DNA of 8,990 nucleotides from Methylococcaceae bacterium NSP1-2 (GTDB lineage Bacteria > Pseudomonadota > Gammaproteobacteria > Methylococcales > Methylomonadaceae): positions 1-8,990 of the forward strand of contig NQJH01000048.1 of assembly GCA_002256685.1 (NCBI GenBank), written 5' to 3'. The notes beneath the pieces are model-generated. The model made no database searches, was not told the origin of the DNA, and saw only the letters and a list, made by a program, of their open reading frames with translations. Below, in pieces: positions 1 through 6,706 of the stretch (its first letter is position 1; the number at the start of each line of letters is the position of its first letter). A program made the translations under genes and the position numbers.

Positions 1-503
1 TCAATCGCAATGTTACGGATTAATTCCATCATGTTGACGGTTTTACCTACACCCGCACCACCGAACAAACCAACTTTACCACCTTTAGTGAAAGGGCAAA
101 CTAAGTCGATAACTTTAATACCGGTTTCCAGTAATTCATTAGCAGCGGCTTGTTCAGCATAACTAGGTGCTTCACGATGAATTCCCCATTTAACTTTTTC
201 GCCGATAGGTCCTTTCTCGTCTATGGGTTCGCCCAAGACGTTCATAATACGACCTAGGGTTTCTTGACCCACTGGCACAGCAATAGCCGCGTGAGTATTA
301 ACGACGCTTAGCCCTCTGCTTAAGCCATCGGTACTACCCATCGCAATCGTTCTGACTACGCCATCACCGAGTTGTTGCTGTACTTCCAGCACCAAACCAT
401 TTTTTTCTACATTTAACGCATCATATACTTTGGGCAGGTCTTCGCGTGAAAACTCCACGTCAACGACCGCACCAATAATCTGAACGATTTTACCCGAACT
501 CAT
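1..503 (-). CDS. atpD: ATP synthase F1 subunit beta, N-terminal part (cut by window edge)
   Basis: Catalytic beta subunit of the F1 sector, which makes ATP from ADP and phosphate as gamma rotates inside the alpha3beta3 hexamer on the cytoplasmic face of the inner membrane. The frame opens with ATG at 503 and stays open to the left edge, giving 167 residues (family length about 460). It starts MSSGKIVQIIGAVVDVEF, the usual beta-barrel N-terminus. The Walker A P-loop GGAGVGKT lies at residues 148-155, with K154 and T155 as the phosphate and Mg contacts. The conserved word LGRIMNVLGEPID precedes it. A Shine-Dalgarno AGAGG lies about 7 nt before the ATG. The gene follows atpG after 35 nt. The catalytic glutamate, Walker B and C-terminal domain lie outside the window, so its integrity there cannot be judged. 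Confidence 0.98.
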   Translation of the reverse strand, partial: MSSGKIVQIIGAVVDVEFSREDLPKVYDALNVEKNGLVLEVQQQLGDGVVRTIAMGSTDGLSRGLSVVNTHAAIAVPVGQETLGRIMNVLGEPIDEKGPIGEKVKWGIHREAPSYAEQAAANELLETGIKVIDLVCPFTKGGKVGLFGGAGVGKTVNMMELIRNIAI

Positions 504-538
504 TCTGTGTCCTCTTGTATTGTGTTGTTTGCGCAGGT

Positions 539-1402
539 CTAAACAGCGGCGGCACCGGCAACAATTTCTGAAATTTCCTGAGTGATAGCGGCTTGTCTGG
601 CTTTGTTGTAAATCAGTTGCAACTCGCTGATTAGATTGCCCGCATTATCCGAAGCACTCTTCATTGCGACCATTCTAGCGGCCTGTTCACAAGCATTGTT
701 CTCAACCAGTCCCTGATAAACGATGGACTCAACATAACGAATCAATAAATAATCCAAAACCTCTTTGGCATCTGGCTCATAAATATAATCCCAATGACCA
801 TTTAGATTTTGATCCAGTTCGCAAGCGAACACAGGAAGCAATTGTTGAATCATCGGGCGTTGCGTCATGGTATTAACGAATTCATTATTGATGACATGCA
901 GTTCGTCAATACGCCCTTCATTATAAGCATCTAGCATAATCTTAATGACCCCGACAATATCTTGCAGATGCGGAATATCACCCAATTTAGCCACATGACC
1001 AACGACATTAACCTTTACATTGTTAAAAAAACCAGCCGCCTTACCGCCAATGGTTGCAATATCAACTTCGATACCATCCTTATTCCATTGCACTAAATGC
1101 GTCAGGGTTTTTCTGAACAAATTGGAATTTAATCCCCCGCACAAACCCCGATCCGAACTAATAACGATAACACCGACGCGCTTTACGTCACGTTTAATCA
1201 GAAACGAATGTTTGTATTCTGGATTCGCGTGCGCTAAATGCTTAATAATTCGGGCAATCTTTTTAGAGTAGGGACGGGTTGCCTGCATTCTGTCTTTTGT
1301 TTTACGCATCTTACTTGCGGCAACTTTTTCCATTGCGCGAGTAATTTTTTGAGTATTTTTAATACTCGCAATCTTAGTGCGTATTTCTTTACCAACAGCC
1401 AT
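539..1402 (-). CDS. atpG: ATP synthase F1 subunit gamma
   Basis: Central rotor shaft of the ATP synthase, coupling rotation of the c-ring to conformational change in the beta subunits. The 287 residues match the E. coli length. Both coiled-coil ends that form the shaft are recognisable. The N-terminal helix reads MAVGKEIRTKIASIKNTQKI and runs on into VAASKMRK. The C-terminal helix contains MKSASDNAGNLISELQLIYN and ends in QEISEIVAGAAAV. Between them is the Rossmann-like part with the SSDRGLCGGLN motif near residues 83-93. The gene starts with ATG at 1402, 12 nt after the atpA stop, with an AAGGG-type ribosome site in that gap. It ends with TAG at 539-541. No frameshift or missing segment is seen. 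The methionine usual in the 'AMEMVAASKMRK' word is a lysine here (AMEKVAAS). Confidence 0.98.
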   Translation of the reverse strand: MAVGKEIRTKIASIKNTQKITRAMEKVAASKMRKTKDRMQATRPYSKKIARIIKHLAHANPEYKHSFLIKRDVKRVGVIVISSDRGLCGGLNSNLFRKTLTHLVQWNKDGIEVDIATIGGKAAGFFNNVKVNVVGHVAKLGDIPHLQDIVGVIKIMLDAYNEGRIDELHVINNEFVNTMTQRPMIQQLLPVFACELDQNLNGHWDYIYEPDAKEVLDYLLIRYVESIVYQGLVENNACEQAARMVAMKSASDNAGNLISELQLIYNKARQAAITQEISEIVAGAAAV

Positions 1403-1414
1403 AAGGAGACCCTT

Positions 1415-2956
1415 TTACCAACTATGAGTTTTAACGAAAGTTTCAATAGCTGTTCTTATGCCGCTACTGATTTCATTACTAAAATCGCCAGTTGCATTAA
1501 TGTTGCCCATTAATTCAGCGTGTTCTGACTTCATGTACAACTGTAAAGCCGCTTCAAAAGCGAGAACTTTGTTGATTTCAATGTTATCAAGAAAACCTTC
1601 GTTAGCGGCAAACAATGACACTGCCATTTGTGCAACTGACATCGGCGAGTATTGATTTTGCTTCATCAATTCCGTTACCCGTTGACCGCGTTCAAGCTGT
1701 TTGCGTGTGCTTTCATCTAAGTCCGAAGCGAACTGAGCAAATGCCGCTAATTCGCGGTATTGCGCCAAATCCAAACGTGTACCACCACCTAACTTCTTAA
1801 TAATCTTAGTTTGTGCAGCACCACCCACTCGTGATACCGACAAACCCGCATTTACCGCAGGACGAATACCTGAGTTAAACAAGCTACTTTCTAAGAAAAT
1901 CTGACCGTCAGTAATAGAAATAACGTTGGTAGGAACGAAAGCGGATACGTCACCACCTTGGGTTTCAATAATCGGCAAAGCAGTCAACGAGCCAGTCTTA
2001 CCTTTTACTCTACCATCAGTCAGTTTTTCAACTTCAGCCGCATTGATGCGCGAAGCTCTTTCTAATAGACGTGAATGCAAATAGAAAACATCACCCGGAT
2101 ACGCTTCACGACCTGGTGGGCGACGTAGTAATAGAGAAATTTGACGATAAGCCCATGCTTGTTTGGTTAAATCATCATAAATGATTAACGCATCTTCACC
2201 ACGGTCTCTAAAGAATTCACCCATCGAGCAACCGGTATAAGGTGCGATGAATTGCAAAGCCGCTGATTCTGATGCAGAAGCCGCCACCACAATGGTGTGA
2301 GCCATCGCGCCATGTTCTTCTAATTTACGCACCACGTTAGCAATTGATGAACGTTTTTGTCCAATAGCAACATAGATACACTTAATGCCAGTGCCTTTTT
2401 GATTGATGATGGCATCAATCGCAATGGCTGTTTTACCTGTTTGACGGTCACCAATAATTAACTCACGTTGACCACGACCAACAGGAATCATCGCATCGAT
2501 AGATTTCAAACCTAATTGTACAGGTTGATCAACTGATTGACGGGCAATTACGCCAGGGGCAATTTTTTCGATAGGTGATGTTTCGTTGGTATCAATTGCA
2601 CCTTTACCATCGATAGGATTACCGAGAGCATCAACAACGCGACCTAATAAAGCTTCACCAACGGGTACTTCTAAAATTTTCCCCGTACATTTAACAGTAT
2701 CGCCTTCAGAGATATGCTGATATGAACCTAATATCACCACACCCACTGAATCTCTTTCGAGGTTAAGAGCCATACCAAAGGTGTTGCCTGGGAATTCCAG
2801 CATTTCACCTTGCATAGCTTCTGACAGACCATGTACGCGTACAATACCGTCAGTTACACTGACGACTGTACCTTCTGTGTGCGCTTCGGCACTCAGGTTA
2901 AAGTTTTCGATCTTCTTTTTAATCAGATCGCTTATTTCAGATGGGTTTAATTGCAT
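1415..2956 (-). CDS. atpA: ATP synthase F1 subunit alpha
   Basis: Non-catalytic nucleotide-binding subunit that alternates with beta in the F1 hexamer and supplies the arginine finger to the catalytic site. It has 513 residues, identical to the E. coli length. The N-terminal helix that binds delta (MQLNPSEISDLIKKKIENF) is followed by the beta-barrel and then Walker A GDRQTGKT at residues 169-176. The Walker B region ALIIYDDLTKQAWAYRQ and the motif SVSRVGGAAQTK, which carries the arginine finger, come next, then the helical C-terminal domain. It starts with ATG at 2956, 15 nt after the atpH stop, behind a purine-rich but weak ribosome site (GAGAAAAG). It is intact, with all nucleotide-binding motifs present. 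Tight spacing to atpH and atpG supports co-transcription. Confidence 0.99.
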   Translation of the reverse strand: MQLNPSEISDLIKKKIENFNLSAEAHTEGTVVSVTDGIVRVHGLSEAMQGEMLEFPGNTFGMALNLERDSVGVVILGSYQHISEGDTVKCTGKILEVPVGEALLGRVVDALGNPIDGKGAIDTNETSPIEKIAPGVIARQSVDQPVQLGLKSIDAMIPVGRGQRELIIGDRQTGKTAIAIDAIINQKGTGIKCIYVAIGQKRSSIANVVRKLEEHGAMAHTIVVAASASESAALQFIAPYTGCSMGEFFRDRGEDALIIYDDLTKQAWAYRQISLLLRRPPGREAYPGDVFYLHSRLLERASRINAAEVEKLTDGRVKGKTGSLTALPIIETQGGDVSAFVPTNVISITDGQIFLESSLFNSGIRPAVNAGLSVSRVGGAAQTKIIKKLGGGTRLDLAQYRELAAFAQFASDLDESTRKQLERGQRVTELMKQNQYSPMSVAQMAVSLFAANEGFLDNIEINKVLAFEAALQLYMKSEHAELMGNINATGDFSNEISSGIRTAIETFVKTHSW

Positions 2957-2971
2957 GTGCTTTTCTCACTC

Positions 2972-3505
2972 TCACTGTAGAGTCTTTTGCATGTGTTGAA
3001 GCTGGCCTCTAATAGAACCGTCAATTACTCGGTCGCCCGCGCGTACTAGAACACCACCAATTAACGACTTATCTATGGTGACATTCATGTTGACTTTTTT
3101 ACCGAGGGTTTTTTCCAAAGTTGAAGCAAACTTAGGCTTTTCTTCTTTAGAGAAAGCATAAGCGACAACGACTTCAACATCGATATAACCTTCATCTTCT
3201 GTTTTGTAGGCCTCGAAAAGCGTGGCAATGATGGGAATCAAGGTCAGCCGATTATTTTGAACCAGTAACTGGAGAAGATTTTCAGCTTCTTCATTCACTT
3301 GCCCTTGGCAAATGTCCAGCACGAATGCTGACAATGCTTGCTTATTTACTTTTGGATTATCGATGACCACAGAAATGTCTTTATTACTGAGGACAGCCGA
3401 CATAAACGCCAAATTTTCAGACCATTTTTTAGTCGAAGCCGTTTCTTTGGCTCTTTTAAACACCGCTACCGCATAAGGTCTTGCCAATGTTGCCAATTCG
3501 CTCAT
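2972..3505 (-). CDS. atpH: ATP synthase F1 subunit delta (OSCP-like)
   Basis: Stator protein that ties the top of the F1 hexamer to the peripheral b-subunit stalk. It has 177 residues, the same as E. coli delta. The N-terminal helical domain begins with the family word LARPYAVAVFKRAKE, which docks on the alpha N-termini. The C-terminal domain ends with the conserved motif IGGVLVRAGDRVIDGSIRGQ, which contacts the b dimer. The start ATG at 3505 lies only 5 nt after the atpF stop, so its ribosome site (TTAGG) falls within the last codons of atpF. This arrangement suggests translational coupling of the two stator genes. Intact. Confidence 0.97.
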   Translation of the reverse strand: MSELATLARPYAVAVFKRAKETASTKKWSENLAFMSAVLSNKDISVVIDNPKVNKQALSAFVLDICQGQVNEEAENLLQLLVQNNRLTLIPIIATLFEAYKTEDEGYIDVEVVVAYAFSKEEKPKFASTLEKTLGKKVNMNVTIDKSLIGGVLVRAGDRVIDGSIRGQLQHMQKTLQ

Positions 3506-3510
3506 ACTGC

Positions 3511-3984
3511 TTAACCTAATTGATTAGAGACTTTACTGATGATGTCCCGATGCTTGGCTTTATCAATTTCGGCACCCAGAATTTGTTCTGCGGCACTGAA
3601 CGCTAAAGCGGCGACTTCTTGGCGCAAGCTTTCTCTCGCTTGGTGTATTTCTTGTTCAATTTGCGCTTTCGCCGCAAGAATCATCCGTTCACCTTCTTTC
3701 TTGCCAAGGTCTTTGGATTCTTCAATCAGTTCATTTGCGCGTTTTTGAGCTTGATTGACAATCTCTGAAGATTGTTCTTTCGCTTGCTTAATCACACTCT
3801 TGGCTTTTTTCTCAGCCAAGTACATATTTTCTTGACCTTTTTCAGCCGCTGCCAAACCATCAGCAATTTTTTTTCTACGTTCTTCTAACGAGTCAAATAA
3901 AGGCGGCCAAATATACTTCATGGTGAACCACACCAGAAGTGTAAAGGTAATCATTTGTCCAATCAGAGTAGCATTGATACTCAC
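3511..3984 (-). CDS. atpF: ATP synthase Fo subunit b, GTG start
   Basis: Peripheral stalk subunit: a dimer anchors in the membrane next to subunit a and holds F1 static through delta. It has 157 residues (E. coli 156). One hydrophobic membrane helix spans about residues 6-24 and is followed by the family signature MKYIWPPLFDSLEERRKKIADGL. A long, highly charged, heptad-like helix rich in A, E, K and Q then extends nearly to the C-terminus, as expected for the right-handed coiled coil. The start codon is GTG at 3982-3984. No in-frame ATG lies upstream near the ribosome site, AGAGG sits 8 nt before the GTG, and the first residues MSINATLIGQ align with the E. coli MNLNATILGQ start. It follows atpE after a 40-nt gap. 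Confidence 0.97.
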   Translation of the reverse strand: MSINATLIGQMITFTLLVWFTMKYIWPPLFDSLEERRKKIADGLAAAEKGQENMYLAEKKAKSVIKQAKEQSSEIVNQAQKRANELIEESKDLGKKEGERMILAAKAQIEQEIHQARESLRQEVAALAFSAAEQILGAEIDKAKHRDIISKVSNQLG

Positions 3985-4024
3985 GATGCGTTCCTCTTGT
4001 TGCTATTAAAGTTAGGTAGCTTGA

Positions 4025-4312
4025 TTAACCTGCTGCCGCCGCTGTTACCGCAGATAAGAATGGGTTTGCAAAAGTGAAGAACAATGCTAAACCAACGCCA
4101 ATCATCGTTACCGCGTCTAATAAACCAGCAACAACAAACATTTTAACTTGTAGCATAGGCACCATTTCTGGTTGACGCGCCGCGCCTTCCAAGAATTTTC
4201 CGCCTAATAAACCAAAGCCTATCGCTGTTCCTAACGCACCCATACCAAGAACCAGACCCACTGCAATAGCAGTCATGCCTTGTACATCAGCGATTAATTT
4301 TGCAATTTCCAT
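4025..4312 (-). CDS. atpE: ATP synthase Fo subunit c (proteolipid)
   Basis: Monomer of the rotating c-ring that carries protons across the membrane. It is a two-helix hairpin of 95 residues. Helix 1 is glycine- and alanine-rich (about residues 13-38). The polar loop GGKFLEGAARQPEM contains the conserved RQP that contacts gamma and epsilon. Helix 2 (about 55-82) carries the proton-binding carboxylate D66 in GLLDAVTMIGVG, matching E. coli D61. An alanine follows the aspartate, and the helix 1 glutamine plus helix 2 glutamate-serine/threonine set of sodium-coupled rings is absent, so proton coupling is inferred. It is about 16 residues longer than the E. coli protein, including an extended C-terminus (NPFLSAVTAAAAG). 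A GGAGG ribosome site, the best in the operon, precedes the ATG. Confidence 0.98.
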   Translation of the reverse strand: MEIAKLIADVQGMTAIAVGLVLGMGALGTAIGFGLLGGKFLEGAARQPEMVPMLQVKMFVVAGLLDAVTMIGVGLALFFTFANPFLSAVTAAAAG

Positions 4313-4316
4313 GAAA

Positions 4317-4321
4317 CCTCC
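4317..4321 (-). promoter_or_regulatory. Strong Shine-Dalgarno of atpE
   Basis: GGAGG on the minus strand lies 4 nt upstream of the atpE ATG, in the 44-nt gap after atpB. It is the closest match to the anti-Shine-Dalgarno sequence of any gene in this operon; the others have AGAGG-like or weaker sites. The c subunit is needed in about 10 copies per complex, so a stronger initiation site fits its stoichiometry. That link is inferred from family knowledge. Confidence 0.75.
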
Positions 4322-4356
4322 AAACGGTTAATAAAGTGATAAAAAGTTAAAAAATA

Positions 4357-5130
4357 TTAATGATCTTCGTGCGCCATACTCAGGTAAACAATGGTTAATA
4401 CCATGAAAATAAAGGCTTGAAGTGTGATAATTAAAATATGGAAAATTGCCCAAGGAAAACTCAGTACAGGTTGCAAATACCAAGGCAACAAAGCAATCAA
4501 AATAAAGATTAATTCACCTGCATACAGGTTTCCAAATAGACGAAGTGCTAGTGAAATAGGTTTGGCAATTTCTTCAACTAATTTCAATAGCAAATTGAAT
4601 GGTAACAGCCAAGGTCCGAATGGTTGAAACATCAACTCTTTAGCAAAGCCCCAAGGTCCTTTTATTTTAATGCTGTAAAAAATAATCAAACAAAATACCG
4701 AGATAGACATAGCAAATGTCGCATTCAAATCGGTACTAGGTACGACACGCAAATATTCAATACCCATCAATGAGCCGACTAACGGCAATATATCAACGGG
4801 GAATAAATCCATGAAGTTCCACAAAAATATCCAACAAAATATCGTCAATGCCAGCGGTGCAATTAATTTACTGCGCCCATGAAAACTGTCTTTCACTTGC
4901 TGATCGACAAATTCAATCAACATTTCGGCAAAACTCTGCACTAAACCAGGTACATCCGCTGTGGCTTTCTCTGCGGCGGTTTTAAAAAACCAGATAAATA
5001 AACCACCTAAAGCGGCCGAAAAAAACAAAGTATCCAGATGCAACGTCCAAAAACCCTCACCAACCTGTAGCGGTGTTAAATGGTGAATAATATAACCAGT
5101 TGCACCTTCGGCGTGAGCTTCAGTAGCCAT
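4357..5130 (-). CDS. atpB: ATP synthase Fo subunit a
   Basis: Membrane stator subunit that forms the two proton half-channels against the c-ring. It has 257 residues (E. coli 271) and several hydrophobic helices. The essential arginine is R197 in PISLALRLFGNLYAGELIF (E. coli R210), followed by the conserved glutamate E206. The last helices carry H231 and Q238 in the C-terminal block FHILIITLQAFIFMVLTIVY, which is almost identical to the E. coli end of the protein. The N-terminal part has the typical GFWTLHLDTLFFS word. It starts with ATG at 5130 with AGAGGAA just upstream, 27 nt after atpI. All residues known to be needed for proton transfer appear present. Confidence 0.98.
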   Translation of the reverse strand: MATEAHAEGATGYIIHHLTPLQVGEGFWTLHLDTLFFSAALGGLFIWFFKTAAEKATADVPGLVQSFAEMLIEFVDQQVKDSFHGRSKLIAPLALTIFCWIFLWNFMDLFPVDILPLVGSLMGIEYLRVVPSTDLNATFAMSISVFCLIIFYSIKIKGPWGFAKELMFQPFGPWLLPFNLLLKLVEEIAKPISLALRLFGNLYAGELIFILIALLPWYLQPVLSFPWAIFHILIITLQAFIFMVLTIVYLSMAHEDH

Positions 5131-5157
5131 CGTTCCTCTCTTTGAAAAATAATAATG

Positions 5158-5517
5158 TTAACGCATTAATAATGCGAACCAAAAAACCGATAACGCCGCC
5201 ATATAGCTGACCAATAGCGGTAATATGTGTATGTTTGAGACTTGAAAAATCATTATGAACAGTGCTGCGGTCAATAATAGTTTGCCCGATTCCCCTGCAT
5301 AAAAAGAGTTGACGATTTTTCTTGCTTCTTGCCCTGCGGATCTGTGTATTCGCAGGGCGAAATACAGATTAGGTATAAAAGCCGCTGTGCCACCTAAAAC
5401 CGCAGATAAGGCTTGTTGTTCGCCTCCACTAAGGGCAAAACCAGCAGTAACGATGAGTATGATCAAAATTTGATAACTCAGTATTCTAACGACAGTAGAG
5501 TTTTTTCTATCTGTCAT
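5158..5517 (-). CDS. atpI: ATP synthase accessory protein AtpI (subunit I)
   Basis: Small membrane protein of the AtpI/UncI family, first gene of the operon and linked to assembly of the c-ring. It has 119 residues with four hydrophobic segments, at about residues 12-30, 35-52, 75-92 and 97-117. The conserved loop between the middle helices reads HRSAGQEARKIVNSFYAGESGK, where F-Y-x-G-E-x-x-K is the family signature. I chose ATG at 5515-5517 because GGAGAG lies just upstream and the protein then begins MTDRKNS. A TTG start at 5535 would add six residues, but it lies almost on the predicted transcription start and has no ribosome site. It is the promoter-proximal gene of the atp operon. Confidence 0.92.
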   Translation of the reverse strand: MTDRKNSTVVRILSYQILIILIVTAGFALSGGEQQALSAVLGGTAAFIPNLYFALRIHRSAGQEARKIVNSFYAGESGKLLLTAALFIMIFQVSNIHILPLLVSYMAALSVFWFALLMR

Positions 5518-5545
5518 ACGACTCTCCAAACACAATAGCTGTTGA

Positions 5546-5574
5546 ATTATAACTATCGAACTTCATTAAATCAA
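5546..5574 (-). promoter_or_regulatory. Predicted sigma70 promoter of the atp operon
   Basis: On the minus strand, -35 TTGATT (5569-5574) and a perfect consensus -10 TATAAT (5546-5551) are separated by exactly 17 nt. Transcription would start near 5539, leaving a short leader of about 22 nt that holds the GGAGAG ribosome site of atpI. No other good promoter pair was seen on this strand up to 5720, so this probably drives the whole operon. It is predicted from sequence only. Confidence 0.8.
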
Positions 5575-5655
5575 GATTTCAGCATTTTCTCAACAACACA
5601 CTGTCATTAAAAAGCCATGAAAACTGCAACAAATTAAGATTGCTACACCCTGTTT

Positions 5656-5686
5656 TTGTAGTAAGTATTTTACAATTGCTGATAAT
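5656..5686 (+). promoter_or_regulatory. Weak candidate promoter for the HTH gene
   Basis: A -10-like GATAAT at 5681-5686 lies about 50 nt before the chosen ATG of the HTH gene. The best upstream partner is TTGTAG at 5656-5661, with a long 19-nt spacer. The -10 overlaps a small dyad (ATAAT, 2 nt, ATTAT, 5682-5693) that could be an operator, perhaps for autoregulation. Both elements are weak and the region is AT-rich, so chance matches are likely. Confidence 0.3.
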
Positions 5687-5738
5687 GAATTATTATTAAA
5701 ACACAAAGAGTCATCATTGTTTGTTTGAGTATAAATTT

Positions 5739-6095
5739 ATGATCGTTTCAATACAAAGAGCTACAGAATTGACGGGACTTTCTCGTTCAACAATCAATCG
5801 GCACATTGCTTCAGGCAAGCTTACCAAAACAGGGAAGGGCATCGATACTAATGATCTAATTAAGTGTTATGAGGAACTAAAACCGAACACGACTGGCACA
5901 GGCGGTGTGACTTCTCAACCGCCAATTTCTGAGCATGAGCAATGGCTAATGGATCAAGTGGAATATTTGCTACATGACATAAAAGAATTAAAACGCGAAG
6001 CCATTCACCGTGAAGAAAGGTTGTTGAGTATAATCGAAAGCAAACTTGTTGCGCATGACAATACGCCTGGGCTATTCAAAAAGTTTTGGAAGTAA
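5739..6095 (+). CDS. Small helix-turn-helix DNA-binding protein, plasmid/mobile-element type
   Basis: Protein of 118 residues. Residues 3-47 form a MerR/excisionase-like helix-turn-helix: SIQRATELTGLSRSTINRHI (helices 1 and 2), the wing ASGKLTKTGKGID, then the helix TNDLIKCYEEL. A flexible linker rich in T, G and P (about 50-63) follows. After it comes a charged helix with coiled-coil character (about 64-104, EHEQWLMDQVEYLLHDIKEL) and a short basic-aromatic tail, GLFKKFWK. This order of HTH, coiled coil and GLF..F tail resembles small regulators found next to plasmid replication genes, but I cannot assign a named family or DNA target. ATG at 5739 is preferred. An upstream TTG at 5721 adds six residues, and neither start has a strong ribosome site. 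The gene is divergent from atpI, with 221 bp between the two ATGs. It has no partner gene. Confidence 0.75.
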   Translation: MIVSIQRATELTGLSRSTINRHIASGKLTKTGKGIDTNDLIKCYEELKPNTTGTGGVTSQPPISEHEQWLMDQVEYLLHDIKELKREAIHREERLLSIIESKLVAHDNTPGLFKKFWK

Positions 6096-6251
6096 GTTGA
6101 CATTCAAAAAACCAGACATTGGTGCTTCGATTTTATTCGTTTAAAAGTTTAAACCATTGGCTAATTAATGCTACACACCCCCATAACGAGAAATTAATAA
6201 GTGAGAACAATGCACCCCGCTACAACGTTGATTTCTCTGAAAGCCTGTGTA

Positions 6252-6272
6252 ACGTCAGTCATAAAACTGACA
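6252..6272. repeat. Palindromic site copy 1 (operator-like)
   Basis: Perfect inverted repeat GTCAGT / ACTGAC (6254-6259 and 6266-6271) with a 6-nt centre, starting with ACGTCA and ending with TGACA. It matches copy 2 at 6495-6515 at 17 of 21 positions over the whole site, so this is a repeated, internally symmetric element. The arms sit about one helical turn apart, as expected for a dimeric repressor or activator. In RNA it would form a short six-pair hairpin with no U-tail directly after it, which makes a terminator less likely. Confidence 0.6.
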
Positions 6273-6347
6273 GTAATTACTTGTTGATGTTTTATTTATT
6301 GACGTTTTTTATAACTTACCGACAATTTTTGTCTTTACGCAAATTAA

Positions 6348-6433
6348 TAATCCACTGATTTATCCAAGTTATATTCTGCATTTTATTATATAAGATATTG
6401 ATTTTTAAATTATTTTATAAATTTTTAATATTA
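6348..6433. other. Extreme A/T stretch flanked by DnaA-box-like words
   Basis: Positions 6401-6433 contain no G or C at all, and 6369-6432 has only 5 G/C in 64 bases. Immediately to the left are TAATCCACT (6348-6356) and TTATCCAAG (6360-6368). Each matches the DnaA box consensus TTATCCACA at 7 of 9 positions, and they lie 12 bp apart start to start. This resembles a DNA-unwinding element beside initiator boxes, but no perfect box is present and AT-rich promoters can look the same. Confidence 0.3.
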
Positions 6434-6451
6434 GGCATGATATATGCTTAA
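6431..6451. repeat. Short inverted repeat at the edge of the A/T stretch
   Basis: TTAGGCAT (6431-6438) and ATGCTTAA (6444-6451) can pair over all eight positions, with one G-U pair, around a 5-nt loop GATAT. It is AU-rich and therefore weak as an RNA hairpin, with no clean T-run after it. It could be a protein-binding dyad or chance. Confidence 0.3.
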
Positions 6452-6494
6452 CCTATATTTATGTTTTCTCTTTTGATATTGATATTAATTAGGT

Positions 6495-6515
6495 ACGTCA
6501 TTTATCAAAATGACA
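6495..6515. repeat. Palindromic site copy 2 (operator-like)
   Basis: Perfect inverted repeat GTCATTT / AAATGAC (6497-6503 and 6508-6514) around ATCA, again starting with ACGTCA and ending with TGACA. It is identical to copy 1 (6252-6272) at 17 of 21 positions, and its start lies 243 bp from the start of copy 1. A further half-site, ACGTCAGTC, at 6555-6563 is identical to the left nine bases of copy 1. No perfect target-site duplication was seen around the pair, so there is no direct evidence that they are ends of a transposable element. Confidence 0.6.
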
Positions 6516-6663
6516 AGAATACGACTAAACTCTCTCTAAAGCATGTCAATGTACACGTCAGTCTGGCATAAATACAGGGCAGTTTTGATATTGTTGATAG
6601 TCTCTTACCAATCAGCAGAAACCAACAGAATTTATGTAAAAGCTGCGTGATTTTTAATACAAC

Positions 6664-6706
6664 TACTGCTATAGTGTTTCTCATGTTAGTTTGTAGTGCT
6701 ATACTG
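6664..6706 (+). promoter_or_regulatory. Two tandem extended -10 elements upstream of the repeat-protein gene
   Basis: TGCTATAGT (6667-6675) and TGCTATACT (6697-6705) both fit the extended -10 pattern TGnTATAnT. They lie within two 13-bp direct repeats (6664-6676 and 6694-6706, 11 of 13 identical) exactly 30 bp apart, about three helical turns. Neither has a good -35 at 17 nt, which extended -10 promoters can tolerate. Starts near 6682 or 6712 would give a leader of roughly 265-295 nt before the ATG at 6977. No better promoter was found closer to that gene; TATAAC at 6943 lacks a -35 and a TG. Confidence 0.45.

Noticed and set aside
1020..1271. Plus-strand open frame inside atpG, and similar frames inside atpA, atpF and atpB
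   Set aside because: They are opposite-strand or other-frame shadows of well-conserved ATP synthase genes, with no ribosome site or family resemblance.
4025..4312. Sodium-coupled c-ring
   Set aside because: The sodium ligand set (helix 1 glutamine, helix 2 glutamate followed by serine or threonine) is absent; D66 is followed by alanine as in proton-coupled rings.
6110..6135. Possible terminator hairpin ACCA / TGGT after the HTH gene
   Set aside because: The stem is only four pairs and the following sequence has no uninterrupted T-run.
6119..6358. Plus-strand open frame of 79 codons after the HTH gene
   Set aside because: It begins with TTG, lacks a ribosome site, has no recognisable domain and overlaps palindrome copy 1. 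Composition is that of AT-rich non-coding DNA.
6252..6515. Possibility that the two palindromes are the ends of a MITE-like element of about 264 bp
   Set aside because: No flanking target-site duplication is visible and each end is itself a full palindrome, which fits regulator sites better. It remains possible.
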